DNA from: Lentzea flava | GTDB taxonomy: Bacteria > Actinomycetota > Actinomycetes > Mycobacteriales > Pseudonocardiaceae | Direction of reading: 5' to 3' | Length of the DNA stretch: 64,000 bases | Assembly (NCBI RefSeq): GCF_014648475.1 | Contig: NZ_BMRE01000018.1 | Location: 62,001-126,000 of the forward strand | Part shown: positions 15,944 through 24,762 of the stretch, one piece after another | Layout: each line of letters begins with the position of its first letter | How positions within the stretch are numbered: the first letter of the stretch is position 1 | The notes under the pieces: generated by a model | What the model was told of the DNA's origin: nothing | The model's input: only the letters and a program-made list of their open reading frames with translations | Database searches by the model: none | Position numbers and translations under genes: made by a program

Positions 15944-18718
15944 TCAGCCCAGCAGGGTCGCCGCCGTCGGGTCGGTGATCAGCGCGGCGAACGTGTGCCG
16001 GTCCTCCCAGCGCTGGGTCACCCACGCGAGTGCACGCGCCAGACCCTCCGGGGTGTCCGCGGCGTGCGGCACGCCGTCGGCCATCCACCACTCGACGCGG
16101 TGACCGTCGACGAGAAGCTGGTCGTGCACGACGACAACACCGTCGGGCAGCGCGACCTCCAGCAGCTCGCACGCCATCCGCACCGCGCCGAGGTCGTGCC
16201 ACTGCACCACTTCGCCCACGTGGTCCGGCGAGCCGTCGAACTCCTCCGAGGCGAGGGCCAGGTCGAGCAGGTCGGCCAGTTCCTCGGAGCCGTCGGCGAG
16301 CAGCACCCGAGACGGGGGCGCGACTCCCAGCAGCCACGGGTGGTCGAGCACCACGACGTCGTCCGCGGCCACGACCTCACCGGACAGCACCCGCACCCGC
16401 TCGGGCGGCGCGAAGTCCCCTTCCGGCAGCGCCTCGTACGCGCGCAGCACGACGGCGTCCGCGATGGCCCGCTCCGGATCCCCGAGCCGTTCCAGGACGA
16501 ACTCGGCATCGTCGTCGTCGAAGATCTCCAGGCGGGAGCGGACGCCGGCGGCACGCAGGACGTGCTCGGGAAGCTCCAGGTCGGGAACGGCGTCGAAGAG
16601 CCCCTCCAGCAACGTGGCGTCGGCCAGCCGGTACTCGCGCGGCGCCTTGCCCGCGAGCGACGCGTGCCGGGCGATCCACCAGCCGGTGTAGCCGTCGGGC
16701 TCGGTCACCGCCCGCCAGGTCACGGGATCGGACGCCAGCAACCGCAGCGCGGCGGGCCAGTCGGCGACGAGGTCCAGGTCGCGGACGGCCACCACGCGGC
16801 GAGGCTCGTCCGGCATCGACGACCACCACGCGGACTCGTCCGGCAGGTCGTGGTCGGGCCCGGCCGGCTCCTCGTCGACGACCAGGGAGAAACCGTCGAC
16901 CACGCCGACGGCGATGAGCGCCGCACGCGGGTAGGCGTCGGCGATCTCCTTGGACAGCAACGGGAACGCGTCCGCCTCGACCACGCCGACCAACGGCGAG
17001 TCGGGCAGCAGCAGCTCGTCGGCGCGGTGCCACTCACCGGAAGCGTCGGGCAACGCCAGCGCGCCGAGCCACGGTTCCTCACCCGCGCGCAGTGCCGCGC
17101 GGTCGACCAGGCGCAGCACCGTCTCGATCAGGTCGTCGCCGTCGAGCCCTGCTTCGGCGTCCTCCAGCGACCGGGCGACGTCCTCCCGCAACGAGGGATC
17201 GGCCAGCAGCTCGGACGCACCGGCCTCGACCGCGCCCAGCCGGACCAGCAACGGGTGCACGGCGTCGGGGTGCACGACCCGCAGCCCCGGCAACGGCTCG
17301 TCGGCGATCAACGTCGTCCGCGGTCCGGTGACGGTGCGGCCGTCGGCGAGCGGCACCGGCAACGACTGCAGGGCCTCGCGGACGTCCGGGTCGACCTCGG
17401 CCAGCGGCTCGAAAGCGGCGTAGACGTCTCGCCACCAGCCGGGATCACCGTCGACGCCGGCCAGCGCGGCGACGACCTCCGCGGTGGAGACCCTCGGAAC
17501 TTCCAGCGCTGCCAACGCCTTCGCGTGCACCGGCGCGGACAGCTCGGCGTCCAGCAGCCCCGGCAGCGCGTCCTCGACCAGCTCGACGAGCTCCTCGGAA
17601 CCGACGTCCAGCACCCGAGCCCGCGACGGCGCGATCCACTCGCCGGACGCGAGCGGCAGCCACGAGGCGGCGCGCAGCTCGCGGAGCACCGCGGTGCGCA
17701 GCCGATCGTCCACTTCGGACAGCGGGAAGCCCGGCAGCGGCACCAGCGCGGTGCGTTCGACGGCGGGCACCCGCGCCACCAGTGCCGGGTACACCGCGGC
17801 GGCGGCGTCGAGCACCGACCACGCGGCGGCGCCCGGCAGGACCCGGCGGCGCGACGGCTCGACCGGCACGGTCGCGATCAGGCGGGCGGGCAGGGACAGC
17901 CGCTCGTCGGTCGGGGTCGGCGCGTGCAGCACGTCCTCACCGAGCTCGGAGTCCAGCGGGTACGCCCACGTGACCGTCCACTCAGGACGGTGCTCGACGC
18001 CCTGGACGAGCTCGGCGGGCAGGTGACCGGAAGCCTGCTCGACCAGCCAGCGGGTCGAGCCGATGGTGACCACGCCGTCGGCGGTGACGAACCGTTCCCA
18101 CGCACGGGAACCGAGCTCGATGCGGCGCAGCCCCGGCAGCGCCATGAGGAGGTCGGGCACCTCGTCGGCCAGGTCGTCCAGCGAGAGGTCGACCTTCAGC
18201 GGCAGCCGGACCTCGGTCGTGAAGCCCTCCGGCACCTGCTCGTCGCAGGGCCACACCAGGCGCAGCACCGGCACGTCGCCACCGCGTTCCGAGGCCAGCT
18301 CAGGCACCTCGGCGCGGGTCCGTGCGGCGGAGAACTCCACGCCACCGGACGTGGAGATCACCCGCGGCGCGTCGGTGACGGCCAGCACGGCCGCGAACCC
18401 GACACCGAACTGGCCGACGCCGGACTCCTTGGCAGAGGCCCGCAGCGAGGCCAGCGCGGCGACACCGGCGGCGGTCAGCGGCGCGCCGGTGTTGGCGGCC
18501 CGCAGCTCGCCGTCGGACAGGGTGATCCGCAGCACACCCGGCTCGGCACCGGCCGCGTCGGCGGCGTTCTGGGCGAGCTCGACGAGCAGGCGGTCCCGGT
18601 AGCCACCGAGACGAAGATCTTCTTCAGCGTTCGCGTCTTCGCGGAACCGGGTGGGCGATCCGCGCCACGCGGCGAGGACCGAGGTGCGCAGGGCCTCGGT
18701 GCCGAACGGGTCGGTCAC
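15944..18718 (-). CDS. Sacsin-like GHKL ATPase (HSP90-like N-terminal ATPase)
   Basis: 924 residues. The N-terminal domain is a GHKL ATPase with LLVELAQNAADAAG (Mg-binding N box, Glu47 to Asp54) and ESGVGQFGVGFAAV (ATP-lid glycines, about 99-110), as in Hsp90 and sacsin. The other roughly 750 residues are acidic, Leu/Ala/Val-rich and lack recognisable enzyme motifs. The group is annotated as sacsin N-terminal ATPase-like or HSP90 family, with no proven role; a chaperone-like function is inference. The GTG start overlaps the stop of the DUF3027 gene (GTGA), so both are made together. Confidence 0.8.
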   Translation of the reverse strand: MTDPFGTEALRTSVLAAWRGSPTRFREDANAEEDLRLGGYRDRLLVELAQNAADAAGAEPGVLRITLSDGELRAANTGAPLTAAGVAALASLRASAKESGVGQFGVGFAAVLAVTDAPRVISTSGGVEFSAARTRAEVPELASERGGDVPVLRLVWPCDEQVPEGFTTEVRLPLKVDLSLDDLADEVPDLLMALPGLRRIELGSRAWERFVTADGVVTIGSTRWLVEQASGHLPAELVQGVEHRPEWTVTWAYPLDSELGEDVLHAPTPTDERLSLPARLIATVPVEPSRRRVLPGAAAWSVLDAAAAVYPALVARVPAVERTALVPLPGFPLSEVDDRLRTAVLRELRAASWLPLASGEWIAPSRARVLDVGSEELVELVEDALPGLLDAELSAPVHAKALAALEVPRVSTAEVVAALAGVDGDPGWWRDVYAAFEPLAEVDPDVREALQSLPVPLADGRTVTGPRTTLIADEPLPGLRVVHPDAVHPLLVRLGAVEAGASELLADPSLREDVARSLEDAEAGLDGDDLIETVLRLVDRAALRAGEEPWLGALALPDASGEWHRADELLLPDSPLVGVVEADAFPLLSKEIADAYPRAALIAVGVVDGFSLVVDEEPAGPDHDLPDESAWWSSMPDEPRRVVAVRDLDLVADWPAALRLLASDPVTWRAVTEPDGYTGWWIARHASLAGKAPREYRLADATLLEGLFDAVPDLELPEHVLRAAGVRSRLEIFDDDDAEFVLERLGDPERAIADAVVLRAYEALPEGDFAPPERVRVLSGEVVAADDVVVLDHPWLLGVAPPSRVLLADGSEELADLLDLALASEEFDGSPDHVGEVVQWHDLGAVRMACELLEVALPDGVVVVHDQLLVDGHRVEWWMADGVPHAADTPEGLARALAWVTQRWEDRHTFAALITDPTAATLLG

Positions 18719-19443
18719 TCCGAGACGTCCAGCTGCGCGTCGTCGTACACGAGATCGGCGACCGGGACGATCGAGCCCATCTCGACCTCGGCCTGGGAGT
18801 GCGCGCCGCAGCCGTACTCGACGTGCACGACGTGGCCGTCCGCGGGCGAGATCTCGTTCGCGCACACGCCGAACGCGGCACCGAACGCACCGGCCACGCG
18901 GGTGTAGAAGCCGCACGTGCCGCAGTGCGCGGGGGCGCTGCGGGCCATGTCGGACTTCGGCCCGAAGTCGGAGGAGTACCACCGTTCCGCGGCGTCGAGG
19001 CGACCCTCGCGGGACAGCACGCGCGTGCGGCCGAGGCCGATCTCCAGCGCGACCTCCTCGACGGCGGGGTCGTCGGACTGCACGTAGGCCTCGACCAGGC
19101 GCGGGTCGTCCTCGCGGGGCGGCAGCAGGTCGCCGACACCGAGGTCGCCGGCGCGGACCCGCTCGCTCCACGGCACCCACTCGGGCGCGACGAGAGCGTC
19201 CTTGCCAGGCAGCAGCACGACCTCGCTGACCGACACCGGCGTGCCCTCGCCCGCGTAGGCGACCGTCACGGCCCAGTTCCAGCCGCGGTACCCCGCGTGC
19301 TCGGCCTCGAACAGGTGCGTCACCGAGAACTCGTCCTCGGCCTGCACCCCGACATGAGCGCCGACGCGTTCCAACCCGGCTTCCTCCTGCGCGGCGGCGC
19401 GGGCGAGGTCAACGGCGTCGGCGAGCAGTTGCGTGGCGTTCAC
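18715..19443 (-). CDS. DUF3027 protein
   Basis: 242 residues from GTG 19443. N-terminal helices contain LLADAVDLARAAAQEEAG, followed by the conserved GYRGWNWAVTVAYA and PEWVPWSERVRAGDLGVGDLLPP blocks. The C-terminal quarter has CGTCGFYTRVAGAFGAAFGVCANE plus later YGCGAHS, a likely four-cysteine zinc site. This is the DUF3027 family (from memory Rv0883c in M. tuberculosis). It is soluble, of unknown function, and coupled to the GHKL ATPase, a likely partner. Confidence 0.82.
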   Translation of the reverse strand: MNATQLLADAVDLARAAAQEEAGLERVGAHVGVQAEDEFSVTHLFEAEHAGYRGWNWAVTVAYAGEGTPVSVSEVVLLPGKDALVAPEWVPWSERVRAGDLGVGDLLPPREDDPRLVEAYVQSDDPAVEEVALEIGLGRTRVLSREGRLDAAERWYSSDFGPKSDMARSAPAHCGTCGFYTRVAGAFGAAFGVCANEISPADGHVVHVEYGCGAHSQAEVEMGSIVPVADLVYDDAQLDVSE

Positions 19444-19501
19444 GTGGTGAATTGTGCCGCAGGTCTTCGCCGGGACGAAAACTCGTGCCACCCTCCGTGG
19501 G

Positions 19502-20257
19502 GTGCGCTCACCCGTCTGGCTGGTCATCGTCGCGGTTCTGGCCGCCTGTTCGCCACAGCAGGAAGCAAAACCGCAGGTGGAAGTCCTGCAGAAGATCCCT
19601 CACGACACGTCGGCGTTCACCCAGGGGTTGGAACTCGTCGACGGCGTCCTCTACGAGGGCACCGGGCTGGAGGGCCAGTCGACGATGCGCGCGCTCGACC
19701 CGTCGAGCGGCAACGTGCAGAAGAAAGTCGATCTTCCACAGGACTTCTTCGGCGAAGGCATCACCGTCGTCGGCGACACCATCTGGCAGATCACGTGGCG
19801 CAACGGCGTGGCGATCGAACGCGACCGCAGGACGCTGAACGAGATCCGCCGCGTCCAGTACCAGGGCGAGGGCTGGGGCATCTGCGACGACGGCAAGCGG
19901 CTGATCATGAGCGACGGCAGCGCGAAGCTGACCTTCCGCGACCCGAAGTCGTTCACCGAAACGGGATCCGTACAGGTCACCAGGGACGGCAAGCCGCTGA
20001 CCCAGCTGAACGAGCTGGAGTGCGTCGGCGGCAAAGTATGGGCGAACGTCTGGAAGACCGACGAGATCGTCCGCATCGACCCCGCCAACGGTCAGGTGAC
20101 CGACACCTACGACCTCTCGTCGCTCAAGCCATCCGGTCCGGACGTGGACGTGCTGAACGGCATCGCGCACATCCCCGGCACCAACGAGTTCCTGGTCACA
20201 GGCAAGAACTGGCCCACCATCTTCCGAGTGAGGTTCAACGGGATGGGGCAGGATTGA
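19502..20257 (+). CDS. Glutaminyl-peptide cyclotransferase-type lipoprotein
   Basis: 251 residues from GTG 19502 with a lipoprotein signal (VWLVIVAVLAAC, lipobox LAAC). The mature part is a five-bladed propeller of the plant/bacterial glutaminyl cyclase family: HDTSAFTQGLELVDGVLYEGTGLEGQSTMR, FGEGITVVGDTIWQITW, LNELECVGGKVWANVW and IDPANGQV, ending with LNGIAHIPGTNEFLVTGKNW. It would form N-terminal pyroglutamate on exported proteins at the outer membrane face. It stops 4 bp before the MFS gene, so the two are likely co-transcribed with the DUF2771 lipoprotein. Confidence 0.88.
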   Translation: MRSPVWLVIVAVLAACSPQQEAKPQVEVLQKIPHDTSAFTQGLELVDGVLYEGTGLEGQSTMRALDPSSGNVQKKVDLPQDFFGEGITVVGDTIWQITWRNGVAIERDRRTLNEIRRVQYQGEGWGICDDGKRLIMSDGSAKLTFRDPKSFTETGSVQVTRDGKPLTQLNELECVGGKVWANVWKTDEIVRIDPANGQVTDTYDLSSLKPSGPDVDVLNGIAHIPGTNEFLVTGKNWPTIFRVRFNGMGQD

Positions 20258-20261
20258 CGGT

Positions 20262-21764
20262 GTGACGGGCAACCGCGGGTGGAGTGACCAGCCGACTCCG
20301 AAGCGCTACCCGTGGCAGGACGACGAGTACCAGCCGCGGCCGCGCCGCGGAACGGCGTCCGAGCACGGATTCCAGCCTCCGCCGAAACGTCCGCAGAACA
20401 CCCGGCCGCTGCCGAACGAGGATCAGGAAACGACCCCGACTCCCAAGCCGCCGAAGAAGCTCACCGTCACGCGCGTCGCGTGGTTCCGCACCAGGCAGCT
20501 CTCGCAGCAGGCGGTCGCGGCGTTCCGGCGCGCGGCCCACGCCGACGGCGCCAAGAAGTCCGGCATGGCTTCGGTCACCTACGCGGTGATGATGAACTAC
20601 GCCGCCGACGCCGCGATGGCAGTGGCGCTGGCGAACACGTTGTTCTTCAGCGCCGCCAGCGCGGAGTCCAAGACCAAGGTCGCGCTGTACCTGCTGATCA
20701 CGGTCGCGCCGTTCGCGTTGATCGCACCGGTGATCGGGCCGTTGCTGGACAGGATCCAGCGCGGCAGGCGGCTGGCCCTGGCCGCCTCCTGCGTGCTGCG
20801 GATCGTGCTGTCGATCGTGATGGCCCTGCACTTCGACGACTGGCTGCTGTACCCGGCGGCGTTGGGCAGCATGGTGCTCAGCAAGTCGTTCACGGTGCTC
20901 AAGTCCGCGATCACCCCGCGCGTGCTGCCGCCGGAGATCACGCTGTCGAAGACCAACGCGCGCATGACCGTCTTCGGTCTCGCTGCGGGTGCGGTGTTCG
21001 GCGCGTTCGCCGCCGGGTTCGCGAAGCTGTTCGGCTCGCCGGGAGCGTTGTGGTTCACCGCGGTGCTGTGCCTGGTGAACGCGTGGCTGTGCATGCGGAT
21101 CCCGTCGTGGGTCGAGGTGACCGAGGGCGAGGTCCCGGCGACGCTCACGCCCAAGCCCGCCAAGCAACGCGTGTCCCGGCACATCGTCGTCGCCTTGTGG
21201 GGCAACGGTTCCATCCGCATGCTGACCGGATTCCTCACGCTGTTCGCGGCCTTCGTGGTCCGCGAGCAGACCGAGGGCGAGGCGTTCCAGCAGCTGTTGC
21301 TCCTGGGCGTGATCGCCGGCGCCGCCGGTGCGGGCAGCTTCCTCGGCAACGCGATCGGCGCGCGGCAGCACTTCGGCAAGCCGGACGAGGTGATCCTCGC
21401 GTGCGTCGGCACGGCTCTCGTCGCGACGATCGTGGCCGCGGCTCTGCCCGGTCTGATCACCGCCGCGATCGTCGGGTTGCTGGGCGCCACGGCGTCGTCG
21501 CTGGCCAAGATCAGCCTGGACGCGGTGATCCAGGACGACCTGCCGGAGGAGTCGCGCGCGTCGGCGTTCGGCCGCTCCGAGACGATCCTGCAGCTCGCGT
21601 GGGTCTTCGGCGGCGCGCTGGGCGTGCTGCTGCCCGCGACGTTCTGGATCGGCTTCCTGGTGCTCGCCGCGCTGCTCGCGCTGGGCCTCGCCCAGACCTG
21701 GCTCTACCGCAACGGAACGTCGTTGCACAGGCTCGTCCGCAGGCGCGTTCCTGCCACCACGTAG
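20262..21764 (+). CDS. MFS transporter with disordered N-terminal extension (Rv0876c-like)
   Basis: 500 residues. The first about 95 are polar, Pro/Arg/Thr-rich and cytosolic, followed by MFS helices starting near MASVTYAVMMNYAADAAMAVALANTLFF. The loop PVIGPLLDRIQRGRRLAL is an MFS A-motif variant. From memory, the long basic N terminus and a following DUF2771 gene match Rv0876c-Rv0875c of M. tuberculosis. Substrate is unknown. It is the middle gene of a likely three-gene operon. Confidence 0.82.
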   Translation: MTGNRGWSDQPTPKRYPWQDDEYQPRPRRGTASEHGFQPPPKRPQNTRPLPNEDQETTPTPKPPKKLTVTRVAWFRTRQLSQQAVAAFRRAAHADGAKKSGMASVTYAVMMNYAADAAMAVALANTLFFSAASAESKTKVALYLLITVAPFALIAPVIGPLLDRIQRGRRLALAASCVLRIVLSIVMALHFDDWLLYPAALGSMVLSKSFTVLKSAITPRVLPPEITLSKTNARMTVFGLAAGAVFGAFAAGFAKLFGSPGALWFTAVLCLVNAWLCMRIPSWVEVTEGEVPATLTPKPAKQRVSRHIVVALWGNGSIRMLTGFLTLFAAFVVREQTEGEAFQQLLLLGVIAGAAGAGSFLGNAIGARQHFGKPDEVILACVGTALVATIVAAALPGLITAAIVGLLGATASSLAKISLDAVIQDDLPEESRASAFGRSETILQLAWVFGGALGVLLPATFWIGFLVLAALLALGLAQTWLYRNGTSLHRLVRRRVPATT

Positions 21765-21774
21765 GCTGCCTGAC

Positions 21775-22230
21775 GTGCGTCGACTTGCTTCTGTAATGGC
21801 CGCCAGCGCTCTCGTGCTGACCGGATGCTCCCTGCCGCAGCACGACCCCGAGGTCACGTTCTACGCGAACGGCAGGACCATCCGGCTCGAGCCGACGATC
21901 TACTGCGACCTCCAGGGCTCGAACTGCGCCGAGAAGAACGCGCCCGGCACGCTGAAGGTGCCGCCGGGCAAGGTCGTGCAGATCTCGGTGGACGGGCAGC
22001 TCGCGGACGGCCTGTGGGAGGTCGTGTGCGTGTACGAGAACGCCGCGAAGGTCCAGGAGGGCTGCTCCTCGCCGTTGCTGGGCAAGGGCGACAACTACTC
22101 CTACACGCTGGCCGTGCCGAACCAGACCGACCAGCTGCTGCGCATCGAGGTGCACGAGGCGGCGGGCGCGGTGCTGGAAACCGGCCAGCCGCTCATGCGC
22201 GGTTCGTGGGTCGTCGACGTCACGCGCTAA
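21775..22230 (+). CDS. DUF2771 lipoprotein
   Basis: 151 residues, GTG start, lipoprotein signal ending in LVLTGC. The mature domain has four cysteines (IYCDLQGSNC, WEVVCVYE, EGCSS) and a beta-rich immunoglobulin-like look with KVPPGKVVQISVDGQLADGLWEV, typical of DUF2771. It is an envelope protein of unknown role, encoded 10 bp after the MFS gene. Its stop overlaps the convergent HD gene by 4 bp. Confidence 0.78.
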   Translation: MRRLASVMAASALVLTGCSLPQHDPEVTFYANGRTIRLEPTIYCDLQGSNCAEKNAPGTLKVPPGKVVQISVDGQLADGLWEVVCVYENAAKVQEGCSSPLLGKGDNYSYTLAVPNQTDQLLRIEVHEAAGAVLETGQPLMRGSWVVDVTR

Positions 22231-22811
22231 CGCCTGCCGAAGGCTTCCCACCACTCGCTGGGAACGATCTTCAAAGCAGACTCCATCAAGGCCTTGCCGG
22301 TGTCGGTGACCACCGACGCCTGCATGGTCTGGATGAAGCGGTCCATCTTCGTGACGCCGGCGGCCTGGTACTCCCGCGCCTGCAGCAGGAGCTCCAGCTT
22401 GTCGGCGTCACGGGAGCAGCGCGCCTCGGGCGTGTGGTCGTCGCTCTTCGCCGACTCGTGTTCGGCGATCAGCTGCTCGATGTGCGCGGCCAGCGGGGCC
22501 GGCAGGTGCTTCACCTGGTCTCTGGCCACGTCCTCCGGCGGCATCCGCACGTCGAGGTAGAGCTTGCCGACGTACGGGATGTCGCCGGTCCGCGCCTCCG
22601 GCACGTCGTGGAAGAGGCCCAGCGTCGCCGCCCGGTCCGGGTTCGCGCCCTCCTGGACGGCGATCGCGTACGCCAGAACGCCCACCCGGAACGAGTGGGC
22701 GGCCACCGACTCGGGGTGGGACACCCCTGCGAAGAGCCACCCCGCTCTGGGCAGGCGTTTGAGCTGGCCGACCTCGTAGCCGAATTCGACGATCCGGTCC
22801 GCATCAGACAT
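22227..22811 (-). CDS. HD-domain phosphohydrolase (YfbR-like)
   Basis: 194 residues of the HD superfamily related to 5'-deoxynucleotidase YfbR. Metal ligands are visible: SVAAHSFRVGVLAY (His), GLFHDVPEARTGDI (His-Asp) and CSRDADKLELLLQA (Asp). The size suits a single-domain nucleotide hydrolase that removes phosphate from deoxynucleoside monophosphates; the substrate is inferred from the family. The next minus-strand gene upstream is the cold-shock gene (12 bp away), so they may share a transcript. Confidence 0.85.
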   Translation of the reverse strand: MSDADRIVEFGYEVGQLKRLPRAGWLFAGVSHPESVAAHSFRVGVLAYAIAVQEGANPDRAATLGLFHDVPEARTGDIPYVGKLYLDVRMPPEDVARDQVKHLPAPLAAHIEQLIAEHESAKSDDHTPEARCSRDADKLELLLQAREYQAAGVTKMDRFIQTMQASVVTDTGKALMESALKIVPSEWWEAFGRR

Positions 22812-22823
22812 GGACTGATCTTT

Positions 22824-23213
22824 TTACGGATCGAGGTCCCGCGCCACCGCCCGGACGACCTCGGCGATCAGCTTCATGTTCTTCTTGTCGGACGGGTAGC
22901 GGCCCCGGCGCAGGTCGGGCTGCACCTTGTTCTCGAGGAGCTTGATCATGTCCTCGATCAGGCCGTGCAGCTCCTCCGCGGGACGGCGGCGCGCCTCGGC
23001 GACGGACGGCTGCGGGTCGACCAGGCGCACGGACAGCGCCTGCGGACCGCGGCGGCCCTCCGCCATGCCGAACTCGATGCGCTGGCCGGCCTTCAAACCG
23101 GTGACGCCCGGAGGCAACGCGGATTTGCGGACGTAGACGTCCTCGCCACCGTCCTGGGTGACGAATCCGAAGCCCTTCTCCGTGTCGTACCACTTGACCT
23201 TGCCGGTCGGCAC
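22824..23213 (-). CDS. cspB: Cold-shock-domain protein with C-terminal extension (CspB-like)
   Basis: About 129 residues. The first 66 form a cold-shock OB fold with GKVKWYDTEKGFGFVTQ (RNP1) and EDVYVRKSALP (RNP2), binding single-stranded RNA or DNA. The remaining about 60 residues form a helical, charged tail (EELHGLIEDMIKLLENKV), as in the mycobacterial protein Rv0871. GTG 23213 gives the usual VPTGKVKW start; ATG 23225 would add four residues and has GGGA immediately before it. An RNA chaperone role is likely. Confidence 0.88.
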   Translation of the reverse strand: MPTGKVKWYDTEKGFGFVTQDGGEDVYVRKSALPPGVTGLKAGQRIEFGMAEGRRGPQALSVRLVDPQPSVAEARRRPAEELHGLIEDMIKLLENKVQPDLRRGRYPSDKKNMKLIAEVVRAVARDLDP

Positions 23214-23338
23214 CGCGCTCACCATTCCCTTGCTTGAAGCACAACGAACGCGCCCCAGGCGTACCCAGGACGCGTCTCACCAGAGTAGCCAGAAGACCAG
23301 GCGGAAGGCACCTCCGTTAGCGCGACTACGCTGCCGGC

Positions 23339-23542
23339 ATGACCGCTTCGAAGCTGCTGCCGCTGGCCATCGGCCTGTTCGCCGTCGGCGTATTGGCGAT
23401 CATCGCGGTCTTCGTGCTCTTCGCCACGGGCCACAGCGACCTGCCGGTCTGGCTGAACGTCGCCGCCACCTACCTGCCGGCGATCGGCCTGGCGCTCGGG
23501 ATCATCGCCGTGATCAGGAAAGCACGCCGGAAGAAGTCCTGA
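23339..23542 (+). CDS. Small two-helix membrane protein
   Basis: 67 residues: helix 1 (LLPLAIGLFAVGVLAIIAVFVLF), a short loop with TGHSDLPVW, helix 2 (ATYLPAIGLALGIIAVI) and a basic cytosolic tail RKARRKKS. No family is recognised. It is divergent from the cold-shock gene, and its last 29 bp overlap the convergent HAD gene. Confidence 0.65.
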   Translation: MTASKLLPLAIGLFAVGVLAIIAVFVLFATGHSDLPVWLNVAATYLPAIGLALGIIAVIRKARRKKS

Positions 23543-24131
23543 GCCACTCCGGGAACTCCCGCAGGTCCTCCAGCACGACCGCGGCGCCCGCGCCGGTCAG
23601 CTCGGCGCGGGAACAGGGGCCCGTCATCACGCCGACGCCCAGCGCTCCGGCGGCCGCGGCTCCGCGCATGTCGCCGATGTGGTCGCCCACGTAGACCGAC
23701 GCGCCGTGCAGCTTGAGCGACTCCGCCTTGCCCGTCGACCACAGCTCGCCGTAGAGGTGGTCGACCTCCCAGCCCAGCGCTTCGAGGTGCAGCGCGGCGT
23801 TCTTGCGGTACTTGCCGGTCACGACCATGGTCTGGCCGCCGAGCTCGCGCACCGACTTCAGCGCTTCGGCCGCACCGGGCAGCGCGACCGTCGCCGGGAT
23901 CACGACCTCCGGGTACAGCGCGCGGAAGAGCGTGACCAGGTCCGGGATCTCCTCCTCCGGCACGCCCATGTCGCGGTAGATCATGTCCAGCGGCGGGCCG
24001 AGGTTCGCCGCGAAGTGCTCGCCGTCCAGCTGATGGCCGGTGCGGGCGCCCACCTCGTTCATCACCGCCGCCATGCCCGGTCTGGGGTCGATGAGGGTCA
24101 TGTCCAGGTCGAAGCCCACTGTGAACGGCAC
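23514..24131 (-). CDS. HAD-family hydrolase
   Basis: 205 residues from GTG 24131. The nucleophile motif FDLDMTLID is followed by an alpha-helical cap, a motif II/III region MVVTGKYRKNAALHLEALG, and SVYVGDHIGDMRGAAAAGALGVGV with the Mg aspartates. It resembles phosphoglycolate-phosphatase-like HADs; the substrate is unknown. It is divergent from a TetR gene across 52 bp that include direct repeats and is a possible target of that regulator. Confidence 0.85.
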   Translation of the reverse strand: MPFTVGFDLDMTLIDPRPGMAAVMNEVGARTGHQLDGEHFAANLGPPLDMIYRDMGVPEEEIPDLVTLFRALYPEVVIPATVALPGAAEALKSVRELGGQTMVVTGKYRKNAALHLEALGWEVDHLYGELWSTGKAESLKLHGASVYVGDHIGDMRGAAAAGALGVGVMTGPCSRAELTGAGAAVVLEDLREFPEWLRTSSGVLS

Positions 24132-24147
24132 AGAACCCAACTCTACG

Positions 24148-24174
24148 TCTGTACAAAAACCATATCTGTGTAAA
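24148..24174. promoter_or_regulatory. Direct repeats in the HAD/TetR divergent promoter
   Basis: TCTGTACAAA (24148-24157) and TCTGTGTAAA (24165-24174) form a direct repeat with a 17-bp period; the first contains the palindrome TGTACA. This is a candidate operator for the adjacent TetR regulator. Confidence 0.4.
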
Positions 24175-24183
24175 GCTGGCAGC

Positions 24184-24726
24184 GTGAGCGACATCACCGA
24201 GCTCTTGCTGGACGCAGCCGCTGACCTGCTTGCCGCCCACGGGTTCCACGGGCTGCGCATGATCGAGGTCGCGAGCCGCGCCGGAGTGAGCAGGCAGACC
24301 GTCTACAACGAGTTCGGCAACAAGGAGGGGCTCGTCCAGGCCGTCGCCGCGCACCGGACCGAGGAGTACCTCAACGGCATCGTCAGCCGGCTCGGCCAGG
24401 GCCCGGACCCGTGGGAGGCGATGCGGGCGGCGTTCCGCTTCACCTTCGAGCAGACCGAGAAGGACCGGCTGGTCTCCGCCGTGCTGACCGGGCAGGACGC
24501 CGAGGACCTGCTGCCGTTCCTGACCACCAGGGGCCATCCCGTGCTGTTCCAGGCGACCGAGGTCGTCGAGCGGCACCTCACCGAGCACTTCCCCGGCAGG
24601 CACGTGCGGTTCACGGCCGAGACGACGGTGCGGCTCGCGCTGAGCCACCTGCTGTTGCCGAGCGGTGACCTCGAGAGCGCGGTCGACGCGGTCGTCAGAG
24701 TCGCCAAGGCCACGTTGGAGGCGTGA
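24184..24726 (+). CDS. TetR-family regulator
   Basis: 180 residues from GTG 24184. The helix-turn-helix is LLDAAADLLAAHGFHGLRMIEVASRAGVSRQTVYNEFGNKEGLVQAVAAH, a clear TetR_N domain with the YxxFxxKE-type signature. A C-terminal ligand domain follows. It is 45 bp upstream of the NRAMP gene and divergent from the HAD gene, so either could be its target. The NRAMP gene carries its own operator-like palindrome. Confidence 0.88.
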   Translation: MSDITELLLDAAADLLAAHGFHGLRMIEVASRAGVSRQTVYNEFGNKEGLVQAVAAHRTEEYLNGIVSRLGQGPDPWEAMRAAFRFTFEQTEKDRLVSAVLTGQDAEDLLPFLTTRGHPVLFQATEVVERHLTEHFPGRHVRFTAETTVRLALSHLLLPSGDLESAVDAVVRVAKATLEA

Positions 24727-24731
24727 CCACC

Positions 24732-24762
24732 CCCCTTGTTGCAATAATCTTGCAACAAGGGG
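24732..24762. promoter_or_regulatory. 31-bp palindrome with a Nur-like box upstream of NRAMP
   Basis: Thirteen-base perfect arms (CCCCTTGTTGCAA and its complement) surround TAATC. The centre reads TTGCAA-TAATC-TTGCAA, an exact fit to the tTGCaa-N5-ttGCAA Nur pattern. The right arm runs into the AAGGGGAGG ribosome site of the transporter, so the transcript could also fold to hide that site, or the hairpin could terminate tetR transcription. Confidence 0.6.
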
